From assembly GCF_910592395.1 (NCBI RefSeq), contig NC_088321.1:1550001-1614000 (forward strand): a DNA stretch of 64,000 nt, in the 5' to 3' direction. Of the stretch, positions 9,027-24,000 are shown piece by piece. How positions within the stretch are numbered: the stretch's first letter is position 1; each line of letters begins with the position of its first letter. Under the pieces are notes generated by a model. That model was not told the origin of the DNA. It did no database searches and worked only from the letters and a program-made list of their open reading frames with translations. The position numbers were made by a program, and so were the translations under genes. The DNA comes from Lineus longissimus (taxonomy: Eukaryota; Nemertea; Pilidiophora; Heteronemertea; Lineidae).

Positions 9027-12000
9027 GTAAGTGTATTGATCAGATCAGAGAAAAAGGAATTTTGGACACTTTTAATGATGTCGACATTTTGGTCATTTCT
9101 GGTTTTGTTAGTGTGTTGTGTACATTGCTGTGTACATTTGCATGTACATTTTGTACGGGAGGGGACACTGTCTGACTATGGATGTGTGTAAGGGAATCGA
9201 GACACATCAGCTTTACACCTTCCTGTATGAGGCTGAGGGTCTCACAACCTTGACAAAAACATTGTAAAAAGTTATCACATACACAACCGATATAAGTGTG
9301 ACCCGTCAGAGCAAAACCAGGCGCATGTCGCTCTGAGCTTGGCAGGTTGAGACGGACTGTTTGTTCATTTCACTGTTGTCTGCCTTCTGTGAAATATGAG
9401 CACATCGAATTCTTCCATTATCTCCTAGTGTCATTTAGGCTCATCTGTGCGACATGCGCCTGGTTTTGCTGTGACGGGCCACAAATGGAAGCTCAGCTTG
9501 GGGCTTTTTCTATACCCCCATGATTATAAGGTATTTATGTTGATGTTTGAAATTTTAACTCGTATTTCCTGAACATTCCAGCCGGAGGATATGCAACAAC
9601 AGATCATCCGAGAAACGTTCCAACTTGTCTCCAAGCGAGACGACAACGTCTGCAACTTCTTAGAGGGCGGAACGTGAGTATGCTACAGGTAGCAGGGTTT
9701 CCGCCAGGATTAAATTTGAGGGGAGCAAAAACAAAAAAAATTTCTAAAAAAAATATTTTTTCTAAAAATTTTTTTTCTTGAAAAGGGTATATGATCCCTC
9801 TTGAGACGTTTTTTGATAATACGATAATAATGCAAACTCAATAAAATGATTGTTATTCCTCATTTAGAAATCTCTCGATCTTTTTTTTCAGCTTGATTGG
9901 AGGATCCGACTACAAAATTATCTATCGCCATTACGCCACACTATATTTTGTCTTCTGCGTGGACTCATCAGAAAGTGAATTAGGAATATTAGATTTAATA
10001 CAGGTAATTCTTAAAGGAAACCTATCACGAAACGTTTATAAAAATAAGGAGTTTTGAAAGGCCCGGTTAAAACCTAAGACGGGAATAAGCTTCGACTCCT
10101 TTGATAAACTCTTGTTCTGTATTATACAGTAGAACCTCTCTATTAAGGCCACCCTCGGGACTGACAAGTGCTGTCCTTGATAGAGAGGTGTCCTGATTAG
10201 AGAGGTCAAATTGAATGGAAACACCTAAGTTGGACCCAAAACTAGTGTTCTTAATAGAGAGGTTGTCCTTAATAGAGAGGTGTCCGCTAAGGGAGGTTAC
10301 GCTATAAATGATACTATATATATTTCAGGTCTTTGTGGAGACGTTGGACAAATGTTTTGAAAATGTCTGTGAACTTGACCTCATATTTCATGTGGACAAG
10401 GTAAGTGACGTCTCAAAAAAAAAACTCCGATTGCGTAAGTACGCTTTGTGATAGACCACCCCTCTCCTCGGGTGCACCTTTAGACGCTTTGCAATATGCG
10501 TCACAATGCCACCCAAGATGGCCGCTAATAGTGCGGTCACGAGCGCGACGCTATGTTGTGACGCTTTGCGCAAGTCCTGACGCGAAGTCCTGAAAAGAAG
10601 AAAGCCGACATCATCACATTATATCTGAATCTGGCCCCCAACATGGCTGACATCGTGACGTCATTGCAAAGGGTCTATTGCGTTCTGGCACCAGTGTATT
10701 GTACGGGCCGGTCACCGATCCAAAGGTTGACTGCGCTCAACGTTGCTTAACTTCCACTCTGGGGCCAACGCGCCAACCACTGGGTCATAAAGGAATTCCC
10801 TCATGGCCGGTGGGTTAAGCCGTGCCATATACCTGGGGGTACTATACACTGCGCTCAACGTTGCTTAACTTCCACTCTGGGGCCAACGCGCCAACCACTG
10901 GGCCATAAAGGAATTCCCTCATGGCCGGCGGGTTAAGCCGTGCCATATACCTGGGCCATATACCCGCTGGCCATGAGGGAATTCCTTTATGGCCCAGTGG
11001 TTGGCGCGTTGGCCCCAGAGTGGAAGTTAAGCAACGTTGAGCGCGGTCAACCTTTGGATCGGTGACCGGCGCGTACTATACAACCAGAACCCTAGCTGGA
11101 GGCCAAGGTAGAAATTTTCGCGATGAAAATTGCGCTTTTTAGGCTGAAAATTGCTCCTGGTTTTTCTGAGTCCGTCGTTCTCCTGACTGAAACACTACTT
11201 ACTGTGCTGTTCAATTTCAGGTCCACTACATCTTGGCGGAGTTGTGTATGGGAGGAATGGTCCTCGAAACGAACATGACGGAAATATTATCACGCTACGA
11301 GGAACAGAGTAAATTAGAAAAATCCGAGGTAAACGTTGTTTTCATTGTTAAACCCTTCAGGACTGGTGGCAAGCACGTCCAAGAACTTCCCCTGAAGAAT
11401 TTTCCAGAGTTATCATATCGAGAGACGAATGGTAACAAATTCTATCCCATTATGACTCCCAACTCCAAAATTTAAAATCATGATGTCCCCAAAAAATGTT
11501 TTTGGCCAAAAAATTTTTTTAATTTGTTTCGGTACTGAAATATTTGATAGTTACATTTATTATCATACATATATTTGACCATACTTCTTTTCGAATTGTT
11601 TGTGGAAAATGAAGTTTTCTAAAAAAAAACAAAACCCAAATACAACTTAATCATTTCCCAGGTTTTCTTCGGCACTTCAATTATCATCTACTGATTGATG
11701 TCAATTTCTTTTCAGTTTTATAACAATTTACTATTCTTTATCACAAAGTTTTAAATTGTTGTCTTATTGTTATTTACAGCGTCTTCCGTCGTTGTCTATT
11801 TCTAATGTTGTTTTGTTTTTAAATATTCATCTTTTATTTAAATAGAAGTGTGAAATTTGTCATCATGTTCGATAATTAGTGTCATCATTTCTATAAGCAG
11901 GGACATTTTTGCAAGTTTTCTCGCTTGGTCCATTCTGCAATATGCATTATTTAGAAAAGGGACTCAAAATGTGACCCGCCATAGCAAAATGAGTCGCATG

Positions 12001-15000
12001 TCGCTCCGAGCTTGACAGGTTGAGACGGACTTGTTGTTCATTTCACTATAGTCTGCCTTTTGTGAAATCTGAGTACATCAATTTCTTCCATTATGTCCTG
12101 GTGTCATTTAGGCTCATCTTCTGTGCGACATGCGACTGGTTTTGCTGTGACGGCAAAATGTCATGAGTCGCTCCGAGCTTGACAGGTTGAGACGGACTGG
12201 TTGTTCATTTCACTGTTGTCTGCCTGATGTGAAATCTGAGTACTTCAATTTCCTCTATTATGTCCTGGTGTCATTTTAGGCTCATCTTCTGTGCGACATG
12301 CGCCTGGTTTTGCTGTGACGGCAAGATGAGTCGCATGTCGCTCCGAGCTTGACAGGTTGAGACGGACTTGTTGTCCATTTCACTGTTGTCTGCCTGATGT
12401 GAAATCTGAGTACTTCAATTCCCTCTATTATGTCCTGGTGTCATTTTAGGCTCATCTTCTGCGACATGCAGCCCATTTTGCCGTGCTGGGTCACAAATGT
12501 GCGAAAATGATTTTTGCGTAAACAGGATTTTTGCATAAAAAGCCGAAGGCTTTTACATACTTAAGACATCGTAAAAGTAGGCATCTATGCTGCCACTAGC
12601 GGTCGCATCATCGACTACACGCTTGTGGCAAACTGGCGCGCCCCCTGACTGAATCTTCTCTCCACCAGGCACCCCCCATCAGAATAAACCTGGCGGAGAA
12701 GAAAGACAGCAGACTTCTCGTTCCCGAGATTCAAATAAACATCTAAGGTAGGAGGGTTTGCCCATGTGTTAATATCACGACCCCATCATACAAAGACTGT
12801 GTTCTCCTCAGAGTTCTAACCCTACAGGTTTCGATTTTAGTGACTCGAGCAAAAAATCTAAGAACATTTATTAGTGATTTGTTGGCGAAATCGACTATAG
12901 TCGTAGTTCCACCTATCATAAAACCCCGTGTTTTTTCAAGACCCGTGTCTTCGCTTTGTTTCAAAAAACCCACGGCGCACTTACACCTATCAGTGGTGTT
13001 AGATAATGGGTAATTGCCCCCCTGGCGACAGGTGCGCTGTAGGTAGGGAGCTCTCCTGTGTTTCTTTCCCGTTGGAGGGGGCGCAATACCGAGGCAACTA
13101 CACCGTGCTATCTGTCGCCGGATCTTAGAACTTGCAATTGCCGTGTCTATTCAGATTCCACCGGTGTTGAACACGGGTCTAAATTAGCCCCCGATTAGAC
13201 ACGTGCTAATAGACACGGGTATTTGACACACGGGTCTATTTAGACACGGCAATTCATAGGTGTAAGCGCAAAAGACACGGGGATTTGATAGGTGGAAGTA
13301 CGACTTATGACATGAATGAGACCAGTAGAAAGAGCTTGCAAACGAAATGATACTATACATGACCTTCCTGACGTGAGATTTCGACACAGCGCTACGCGTT
13401 ACGTCGTCAAAACGTCAACCATGTGCCGTCAGCTGGTTGGCAAACAGGGTTTCCGCCAGGATTAAATTTGAGGGAGCAAAAAAAAAATTTCAAAATTTTT
13501 TTTTTTTTCTTAAAAAGGATATATGACCCCTCCTGAGACGTTTTTTGGCCCTAAAACCGCTACAATTGGCTCCCAAATGCTCTTATTTTACATATCAAAT
13601 CATGAAAATTACTCATTTGACAGTAAAACAAACTTTAGTGCTCAAAATTAAGTGGGGATATCCCCCCTTGAAATATTTTAGGGGGAGATGAATCCCCCCA
13701 ATCCCCCCTCTGGCGGAAACCCTTGCTAAACATATTTTTGCAAGCCATATCCAGTAGATTTGGGATCTAAATTCAAGAAGATCGCCTTGATTGAACTGGC
13801 TGAAACTTTCATGGAGTAAAGAATTCGGGCTGTGGTATCAATGGGCAAGATGAAGTGAAGTTAAGAATGTCCAAAGCGAATATATTCAGTTGAAAAAATG
13901 CATTCATCCAACCAGTCTGAGTGCGCATGCCCGGAGAGCTTGACAACGTACCTTGCGATTGCATCATGAGATTCATGTACAGAACCTCTCTAGCGATTGC
14001 ATCATGAAATTCATGTACAGAACCTCTCTATCAAGGACGCCCTTTGGACTGACAAGTGCTGTCCTTAGTAGGGAGGTATCCTGAATAGTGGAAACAACCA
14101 ATTTGGGTTAGAGCGACGGAGGAGAACACGACATCATGCTTACCCTTCTGCCTTGGCTGATCATTCAAAAATATTTTAACCCCTTCCGATCCATGAGGAA
14201 AACATCACGCCTATTTCGGGGTAATCTCTGGCGGGGTGAGCTGTTCGCGACATCCCAGCCGACTTTAACTTTGTAACTCTTAAATCTTTTGACCAACTGG
14301 TGAGAAAACTTGTCTTAACCCTTTAGATCCTCACGGACGATATATGGCCGCTGATTTTCATCTGTATATCCCCAACCAGCCGCTAGCCGCCCGCTAGTAC
14401 GTAATCTCAAGCGACACCATCGCCATCTTTACTTAGGCAATGAAACTAAGGCCGGTTTTCGGCCGGTTAGGGACCTATTGATGAAATATTATTGAAATTT
14501 AGTAGCTGGCTTGTACGGGGGGGGGGGGGGGGGGGGGTTGTGGAGGTCTTTTCGGGTGAAAATTGCTCCAGGGAAATACAGGGAGCACATTAAAAAATGT
14601 TCCAGGATCTGAAGGGTTAAATGAACTAGGCCCTTGACCATTTAAACATATCACCGACCAATACCTTTGAAGCTGTAATGGAGTTTTCGGTTTAAAAATG
14701 TTGGCCAACCAGAGCAAAAATTTCTTCCAACCATACCAGTAAGGTGAAGATAACTTTAGCGTGAATGAAATCTTAAACTTCCCCGCCTGACCAAAGGAAA
14801 TTTTAGTGTCGATTACTTGAAAAAGAATAGGCATGGTGTTCCCCTTGGACTAATTACCCAGAATGTACATTTCCCTTTGGCTTGAAATTGCTGTAAATGC
14901 CATTATGGGTGATATGGATAAAAAGTAAATGTAAGTAAGTAAATGCTTTTACTTCAGTTTTGTACAGAAAGCCCCTGTGTAAATGTACATTGAGTTCTCA

Positions 15001-18000
15001 GTAAAAGCATTTACTTCTCAGTAGAAGAATTCACCTCTCAGTAACAGCATTTGTTACCCAGTAAAAGCATTTACTTCTCGGTAGAAGAATTCACCTCTCA
15101 GTAAAAGCATTTGTTACCCAGTAACTAGTCTGCTCGAGTTGCCAATTGTTTTGCAAGCATTAAGCGCCCTAGTGTGGATTTTCCGATTAGGTTCCTGTAT
15201 AGATTCTGCAACAAAAGAAATTACACACTTGTGCATGAAACTAAGAGAGGTTTAGAGAATAATGCGATGAAGATAAACACGCGTTTGTTAATAATGGGCT
15301 GTCTGTGTGGTGTAGTGGCACTATCAGGGAATGACACCTTGGAGGTCATGGGTGCGATGCCTGGTCATTTCAGTACATGTGAAAGGGTGACTCTCTTCGC
15401 CAGCGTAAGTTTCCCCAGGGTTGCCGGTTTCCTCCTACTAAACATTACAACTCGCTCAATTAGCTCAACATTGTTTACAGAGCTGATATTGTCGTAGGTG
15501 ACGCTTTGCGCCCAATTGCTTAATTGATGTCAGAGGTGAAAACCAGCGTTATATGAGCTGTTGAAGTGTTATATCTTTCGAAAGATATAACACTTCTTTC
15601 GATAGATATAACACTTCTTTCGAAAGATATAACACTTCTTTCGAAAGATATAACACGTCAATTACATTTACAATAGACGTGTTTCAGCACCAATTTACTG
15701 CTAATATGCCGATTGAGCAAACAGGCCCAGCTCTCAACTCAATATTTCACTTCTTTGATTATATTTTTGACATCATTTCTTTCCTTTATAAGACAAGAAA
15801 CTTTGCCCCTGCATTTGAAATTCATGCTGTAGACATAACAGCCGGCTATGGAGATCAAAGCCTGTGGTTAATATCATTCCCCCTTGCTCCCTCGACCTCA
15901 AATTGAGGACGATTATAGACTTATGCTAGAGCTTTCGTCTTGTTTTGTGACAAATTCGTTATCAAGTTTTACAGAGGATTTGTAAATTGTGCTGTTCAAG
16001 ATGTTGTCTAGTCACCTGCCAAACCCTTGCACTCGTATTAAAAAAAACTCCCGGGCAGTCCTTTTCAAATGCTGAAGCATATTCCTACCGTTGGTGATGG
16101 TTACACTTGACTCTTTTCCATAAAGTATGTATGCACCTGATCACAGATTTTCAGAACCCCTTCCCCTGTACACACCTTGAAAGCTAAGGCCGTAACCCAC
16201 CGTCCCATTCTCCTCCCTGTAAGCGCACAAGTCAGTAAGTAATACATTCTGCAGTGTATTGTGGTAGTACTTTCTACTGTTTGGAGTAATCGCCTTGCTA
16301 GCAAAAAAAGTATCTTTTTAGGCCAGAATTTCACGCAGATCTGCTGCTAGCCATAACTTAATAAGTCCCGGCAAATGAACATATCTTGGTTTTGACTCAC
16401 TACTTCAATCCAGTCGTACCAAGTGCCGCAGTACACATACACTGGATGCTGTTAGAATGCATTGACAAGATACGCTCACTGCAAAGACAACGCTCACTGC
16501 AAAGACGACGCTCACTGCAAAGACGACGCTCACTGCAAAGACGACGCTCACTGCAAAGTCGACGCTCACTGCAAAGACGACGCTCACTGCAAAGACGACG
16601 CTCACTGCAACGACCACGCTCACTGCAAAGACGACGCTCACTGCACAGACGACGCTCACTGCAAAGATGACGCTCACTGCACAGACGACGCTCACTGCAC
16701 AGACGACGCTCACTGCAAAGATGACGCTCACTGCAAAGACGACGCTCACTGCAAAGACGACGCTCACTGCAAAGACGACGCTCACTGCAAAGACGACGCT
16801 CACTGCGAAGACGCTTGGCTCAAAAATACTCCTTTGGCTTTGATTTAAGCATTGATTTGACCCCTCGATCGGGGCTGTATTAATCCAATCCCCTCCTCTT
16901 CTCGGTGCATACATACTTGATGGTTGGACCGTTATCAGAATGGCAGTTGTTTCCACTGACATGACACTTTGAAAATTCCTGCAAATTACAACAGAAGTGG
17001 TCAACTTCTGTTTTCTAAGGAGATGAAGAGCAGAAGTTTCACCTTGGGGGGTGATGTTCACTTCTTTGGCCCTGCACACAAACACCTGAGACGTTCGCTC
17101 TCATTGGCTGAAGTACATAGGGCAGAATGAAATGCAACCAATCAGAGACGTGCTAGCATCTGCTTCTAGGCATTTCGTCAATGCTGCAGCTGTGCTGTCA
17201 CAACCCACAAATTCATTGGATGTTATCTTGCTGACAGGAGGGAAATTCTCTGATGTCTACGCTACAACTTGTAGTGAACAACCTCAGTTCTATGTTCCCC
17301 GAGTGTGATTTCCAATTCTAAATATCATAAGAAGTACTGGAGCCGAGGCTATCAGTCAAATCTCGGTTGTTGACTGTTGTTCTTCAGCCAATGAGAGGAG
17401 ACATCTCGGGGGTTTGTGTGCAGGGCCAAGAGAAGCAAACATTAGCCCCAGGTTCTTCGGGATGAAATAACGGACCGGCCACACCAGTGCCTGTCACCCC
17501 TGCTCACAGCAGACGGAGGAATACTGTCCATTTAGGACACAACGTTTCTTGAAATCTCAAGCACCAGGTCCATTTCAAATAGCGTGTTTGATTACTAGCG
17601 CAGTAGTGCTAATGAGCGCCATAGCATTTGTTTCGCCACTGGCACCTTTATCTCACGCCAGGCCACGGTGAGCGACCCTCGAAGCAAGTAACTTTGGGGA
17701 AAAATGGCCGACTGATGTGATTTTTGAGAAAAGATGATAGAGGATCATGCAAATGCCAGCTTTTTGAAGGAACACATTTTTTTTTGTTGCATCGAAATGC
17801 GGTTTTTTGGCAAATATGAGAACTTGAAATTAACGAGATGCGCAGATATGGTAATTGAGGTCAGAGAGTAAGTTTTGTTCTTACTCATTTTTTGTCTGGT
17901 GATTCTTTTTAACTCTACAGTCATTCAGGCCTGGTGCAAGAGCGGTCGTTTTAGGCCCCGCTTGGCATGCGCGCCAAGGAGAGATCAGGATTTCTCCAAG

Positions 18001-21000
18001 CGCTGCACCAGTAATCAAACACACCAATACACTGAAATCACGCAGATCAATGTCCGTCTGAAAGTTACTGGAGCGGGTGGGAATGGGGGCCTGGAAGAGG
18101 GAAAACACAAAAGTCCTAGGTGCTGCAGAAGAAGGACTGTCAAGTACTCAGTGTCACAAGTGACATCCCCGTAATTCTCGTAACTCTGAATTCCGTGTAT
18201 TTTTTTCCGTAGGCGACCATATTGGAGATCGGACGTGTGAGTATAGTTTCTCAGGATGTGATTTCGCTTTTGAAAAGGACTCTGCTTCTGTTCCCGTGCA
18301 TGGTCTTGTTTTTCTTCTTTCACTCCTTGTGCGGTCCTGCAGGTCTACAGCAGCAATGGCTCAGTGCTCGCGTAGACCTGCAGGTCTACAGCAGCCATGG
18401 CTCAGTGCTCGCGTAGACCTGCAGGTCTAGAGCAGCAATGGCTCAGTGCTCGCGTAGACCTGCAGGTCTACAGCAGCAATGGCTCAGTGCTCGCGTAGAC
18501 CTGCAGGTCTAGAGCAGCAATGGCTCAGTGCTCGCGTAGACCTGCAGGTCTACAGCAGCAATGGCTCAGTGCTCACACAGACCTGCAGGTCTACAGCAGC
18601 CATGGCTCAGTGCTCACACAGACCTGCAGGTCTACAGCAGCAATGGCTCAGTGCTCACACAGACCTGCAGGTCTACAGCAGCAATGGCTCAGTGCTCGCG
18701 TAGACCTGCAGGTCTAGAGCAGCACTGGCTCAGTGCTCGCGTAGACCTGCAGGTCTAGATAGAGCAGCAATGGCTCAGTGCTCGCGTAGACCTGCAGGTC
18801 TACAGCAGCAATGGCTCAGTGCTCGCGTAGACCTGCAGGTCTACAGCAGCAATGGCTCAGTGCTCGCGTAGACCTGCAGGTCTACAGCAGCAATGGCTCA
18901 GTGCTCGCATAGACCTGCAGGTCTACAGCAGCAATGGCTCAGTGCTCGCGTAGACCTGCAGATCTAGAGCAGCAATGGCTCAGTGCTCGCGTAGACCTGC
19001 AGGTCTACAGCAGCAATGGCTCAGTGCTCGCGTAGACCTGCAGGTCTAGAGCAGCAATGGCTCAGTGCTCGCGTAGACCTGCAGGTCTAGAGCAGCAATG
19101 GCTCAGTGCTCGCACAGACCTGCAGGTCTACAGCAGCAATGGCTCAGTGCTCGCGTAGACCTGCAGGTCTACAGCAGCAATGGCTCAGTGCTCGCGTAGA
19201 CCTGCAGGTCTAGAGCAGCAATGGCTCAGTGCTTGCGCAGACCTGCAGGTCTAGAGCAGCAATGGCTCAGTGCTCGCACAGACCTACAGGTCTACAGCAG
19301 CAATGGCTCAGTGCTTGCGTAGACCTGCAGGTCTACAGCAGCAATGGCTCAGTGCTCGCACAGACCTGCAGGTCTACAGCAGCAATGGCTCAGTGCTCGC
19401 GTAGACCTGCAGGTCTAGAGCAGCAATGGCTCAGTGCTCGCGTAGACCTGCAGGTCAACAGCAGCAATGGCTCAGTGCTTGCGTAGACCTGCAGGTCTAC
19501 AGCAGCAATGGCTCAGTGCTCGCGTAGACCTGCAGGTCTACAGCAGCAATGGCTCAGTGCTTGCGTAGACCTGCAGGTCTACAGCAGCAATGGCTCAGTG
19601 TTCGCGTTGACCTGCAGATCTAGAGCAGCAATGGCTCAGTGCTCGCACAGACCTGCAGGTCTACAGCAGCAATGGCTCAGTGCTCGCACAGACCTACAGG
19701 TCTATAACAGCAATGGCTCAATGCTCGCGCTGTCCCTCAAGTCTTTACACTCGCAATCGTTTCTTCATGGAGCGGTCTAATGTAGGCCCTGAACCCACCC
19801 CAACCCCCAGTCAGGGATCACCACAGTGTCGACTGATCTCCTGACCAGGGGGGGTACAGAGTTCACATTGACCACTGCATTTATGTCAAGTTAGAAGAAA
19901 ATTCCTAACTTCCCATTTTCACTCCAGCAGTACACAATGTACAGTTTCCCGTTCCTGTGTACTGCTGCCACCTATTAAACTGTAGTTGAACTAATTTTAA
20001 TGCATCAAGTTCTAACTCCAATTGTATGATCAGTGAAATATTTAACAGGCCCGATCGTAATCACTGGTGATCCAGGAAAATAGAAATGCAGTTATACACA
20101 ATGCCATAGTGCAGATATTATGCATACAAATTTGATGAAACTTGGTATTCATAAATTTGTACATCTGTCAACACCACGGCAATGCTGACATATACATCTA
20201 GTACGTATTAACGCAATTTGAAGTTTTCACATTCAATTACAAATTTCAAATTGCTAACTCACGGCGTAGGCCTAGGGGTGTGTCCAAATTATGTCATCAT
20301 CTATCGGCAGGCTGCAGCTCAGCTCAAGTCAATGTCTTGCTTTCAATGTACATAATATAAACTTCTTTATTTAAAAAGAAATTTGATTTGCAGTTGTGGC
20401 CGACAGAATTTGCTTCGTTTGTGTGTTTGGGGATGGGTTACAAATATTGTTAGCCGCTATGTTACGGTCCCAGTCACATTTGACATACTGTCTGCCTCGC
20501 GTAAGCGGCGCACAACCTGTGATGTGGTGCAGCTTACACACTTGTAGGGAGCATGTCGTCGTGAAGTTTTGTGCATTTCACATGAAACAAACTGCAATCT
20601 TACTGTGCGAATGGTGTCTTAAAAGTTGTGCACAGGTCACCGAGATCATCGTCAGAACATTCGTGCAACCTGGGTGGGGGGGGGGGGTTGTGTGTATAAG
20701 TTTTTGAACATATGCGCAGGATTGTACATACGCAGATTTGGGGATGTCAGTTATGACAGGGACAGTACTTACCTTTCGTTTACAAAAGTAAGTGGGCCAG
20801 TTGAATGAATGAAATTTATATTCGGCCAAATCTATGATATTTGCTCTAATGTGGTTCGAAAACATCGTCAGAGAAGGTGAGTCATTCGCCCAAGCCTGAA
20901 CATTGCAACAGCCGACAACGACAAGCTCATTCCGAGGCCTTGCCACTGGGACACGGAAGGGCAAACCACTGTCCATCTCGAAGTGATCATGCCCAGTGAT

Positions 21001-24000
21001 CCACAGTTGCCAATATTAAATTGTTTGACAGACATCCAACGGCGTTGCGAAAACACGGAATGGAACGGAACGGAACGGAATAATATTACGGAATAGGGTG
21101 AAAATCCGGTCTGTAGTTTATACCTACGTAAAAAGGCAAGGTTGAGCACTGAGAGGGAGTCCGGAGATGACTTTGCCAGGCCCACATTGTTCTACTCTAG
21201 CTCTGGTGCTACATAGCCAAGAAAAGTGTGATGAAACACAACAAACGTTGACCAAAGTTATAATTTTGTTGTGTTTTCATCAATCTTGCCGACAATTGTC
21301 AGTTTTTTGGGCGCTTAGCACCGGGCCATCACCCGCGGTTTACTGTAACGACAACAGCAACAACTTGCATGATCATTACGGGGCGTCTGCAGACCATATT
21401 CCGTAACATTATTCCGTTCCGTTCCGTTCCGTTCCGTGTTTTTGCAACGCCGGACATCCAAGCCTAGCATCGTCAGGTTTTTGGTTCAGTTTAGCAACCT
21501 CTCCATATTTGACGCCTGGCTTCTGCATGTCTCGTCTTGTTTTAACCTCCCTCCGATTTCTGCTTAAATCGACCACCTACCCCGTTACTAAAAAACCGGA
21601 TATATTTGCAGTCATTTTTTCTCCGCAGTTTTATCAAATTTTGCATACTTTAAAGGCGTACGTTGTTCGTAATTATTGGTGGTCCAGGAAAATAGAAATG
21701 CAGTTATACACAATGCTGTAGCACAGTTATTATGCATGCAAATTTGCTGAAACTTGGTATTCATGGTATTTGTATATCTGTCAACAAAACGGCAATGTTG
21801 AAATTTATCTTTGGTACGTATTTACACAATTGGAAATTTTCTAATTCAATTACAAATTACAAATTTTCAAAGAACGGTGTAGACCTTTAGATTTGGCGTA
21901 ATTTGAATTGAATTTTCTTTTTCACCACAAATGTCTGCAATTATCTGTATCACTCGTAAAACCGGGGGGGGGGGAAAGGCACACAAGTATATTCCTGGGT
22001 TTACAGTACAGTAGAACCTCTCTATTAAGGACAACCTCGGGACTGACAAGTGCTGTCCTTAATAGAGAGGTGTCCTGATTAGAGAGGTCAAATTGAATGG
22101 AAACAGCCAATTTGGGACCAAAACTAGTGTCCTTAATAGAGAGGTTATCCGTAATAGAGAGGTGTCCGCTAAGGGAGGTTCCACTGTACTTCCAACCTCC
22201 AGCCAACAACCAGCTTCTCAATCCTCCCTAGATTTTAGCTAAAGTTTTATTTCATTTCATTTAGTTGTAAATAGCTTTTCCCATTTCTCTTTTGTTCAAT
22301 TTTGTCCTTTTGGCCTTGAAAATATTTAGAAATTATTGATTGTTTGGTTAAATTATGAATTTAAAGGGTAGTTTAGCAGTGCATATTATTATGACATACA
22401 TGTTCACTGAAACCTCTCTATTAAGGACACCCTTGTGACTGACAAATTCTGTCCTGAATCAGAGCAGTGTCCTGGTTACAGAGGTAAAATTGGATGGAAA
22501 CAATGCACTTGTGAATGATCACTGTCCTTAATAGAGAGGTGTCCTAACAGAGTTTGTCTGTCAAGGGAGGTTCTAATGTACATGTACATAAAACATGTAC
22601 ATGTACATAAATATGTACATATCTGTAAGTGCATAACTGGCATGTGACCTCCTAATATGGGTCATGCAATAAGAGAATACTGTGTATTAGTGAGGCTGCA
22701 TGCAGATATGCAACAGGTCTTTCTAATCATGTTTACATCCAATTAACCCTTTGGGGCCCGAGTTTCCACAGAAATACCACCCAACAAACCTGAGATTCCG
22801 GAGCAGAATATTGTTTACATCACATTTGATGCCAAAATACTCCCAGAACTCAAATTTCACCCTGGAAAAACTGGTATGAAAATCATGCTCGGCTACCGCA
22901 CTACCTAACCAAAGTTGTCATTCAGGATTCTTCAGTCTCATAAAACTGTAAGAAGTGTTTTTGTGAAGGGGTGTCGAGTGGGTTTTTGGGACTATAAACA
23001 AGATTGGGCAAACAGAGAGGTTTTCTTTGCCGGCTAAATTTGGGATTTGGCTTCAAAGGGTTAATATCATGGATGTCTTCTAGAATTGCACTCAAATTTG
23101 CCGCATGATGTAAGGCCACGTGTTTTTTATTTCTTGGTTTACGGGACCGACCGACTTGCTTTTTTGGGACTTTGGAAAAAAAATAAAATCTGAAAATCAT
23201 CGATTTTTTTATTTTATTTTCCGCCCGACCCATCATAATTAGATAAAATAATGAGAAATAAAATAAAATCCACTGTATAGAGCAGTGTGATAACCAATGT
23301 TTGTGCACTTTCACAACTTATCAGCCATCTAGATAAGGGAAATAGCCCCGACTTCGACATTGCGCCTTTTTCTGAAAAAAAGTGAACTTTGATTCCAGCA
23401 GTATTTGGGTAATTTTATTTCTTCCGATCATACATAGCTATGTGGGTTATTTTTATTTTTATTTTATTTCGACCACCCGACCATACATTTTTAAAAGCTC
23501 TTCCCATAAACCAAGAAATAAAAAACATGTAGCCTAATGAAGTCTTTCCCTCACTGGTGTGTACAGAAAATGCATGAAAAGTATTTTTGCCTGACCTGAC
23601 AAATGACTTGCTGTAATTTACTGATTAGCCGAACGTCAAACTGTAACTTTTTTGCCCTTCAACTCAGTGATTCAGGAAGTATGATCTTCTATTAAAGGGA
23701 ACTGGAACCGCCGAGCGATTTATTCAACTTTTCGACTTTCACCGCCCGAGAAAGTCGAACTTCCAACTTCCTATTCGAGTTCAGATTTGTAGCTCCGCCC
23801 CCAGTGCCCGAGCATGCGCAGTTCAATTTGTTATTATTGAGAATCATGTGAGAATCACGTGAGTCATGCGATCTTTCATTCATGAGTTTTTGTAGTAAAT
23901 TCCATAGTAGTGACGTCACTTAATGATTGACAGCTAGGCGCCATGTTTCATTCATGCCTCGTTCTGATCACCCGATCGAGGGAAATGAAAATGAGGTCAT

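Noticed and set aside
10701-11076. Functional 5S rRNA gene
   Set aside because: Only the internal promoter part resembles 5S; the 5' half differs and copies are inverted.
16405-17085. 226-residue minus-strand frame (AVSVVF repeats) and its 128-residue plus-strand partner
   Set aside because: Both are forced open by an 18-bp minisatellite; no splice sites, start context or domain.
18479-19780. Repeated [10 protein letters not shown] frames
   Set aside because: The 41-bp satellite period is not a multiple of three; chance openings.
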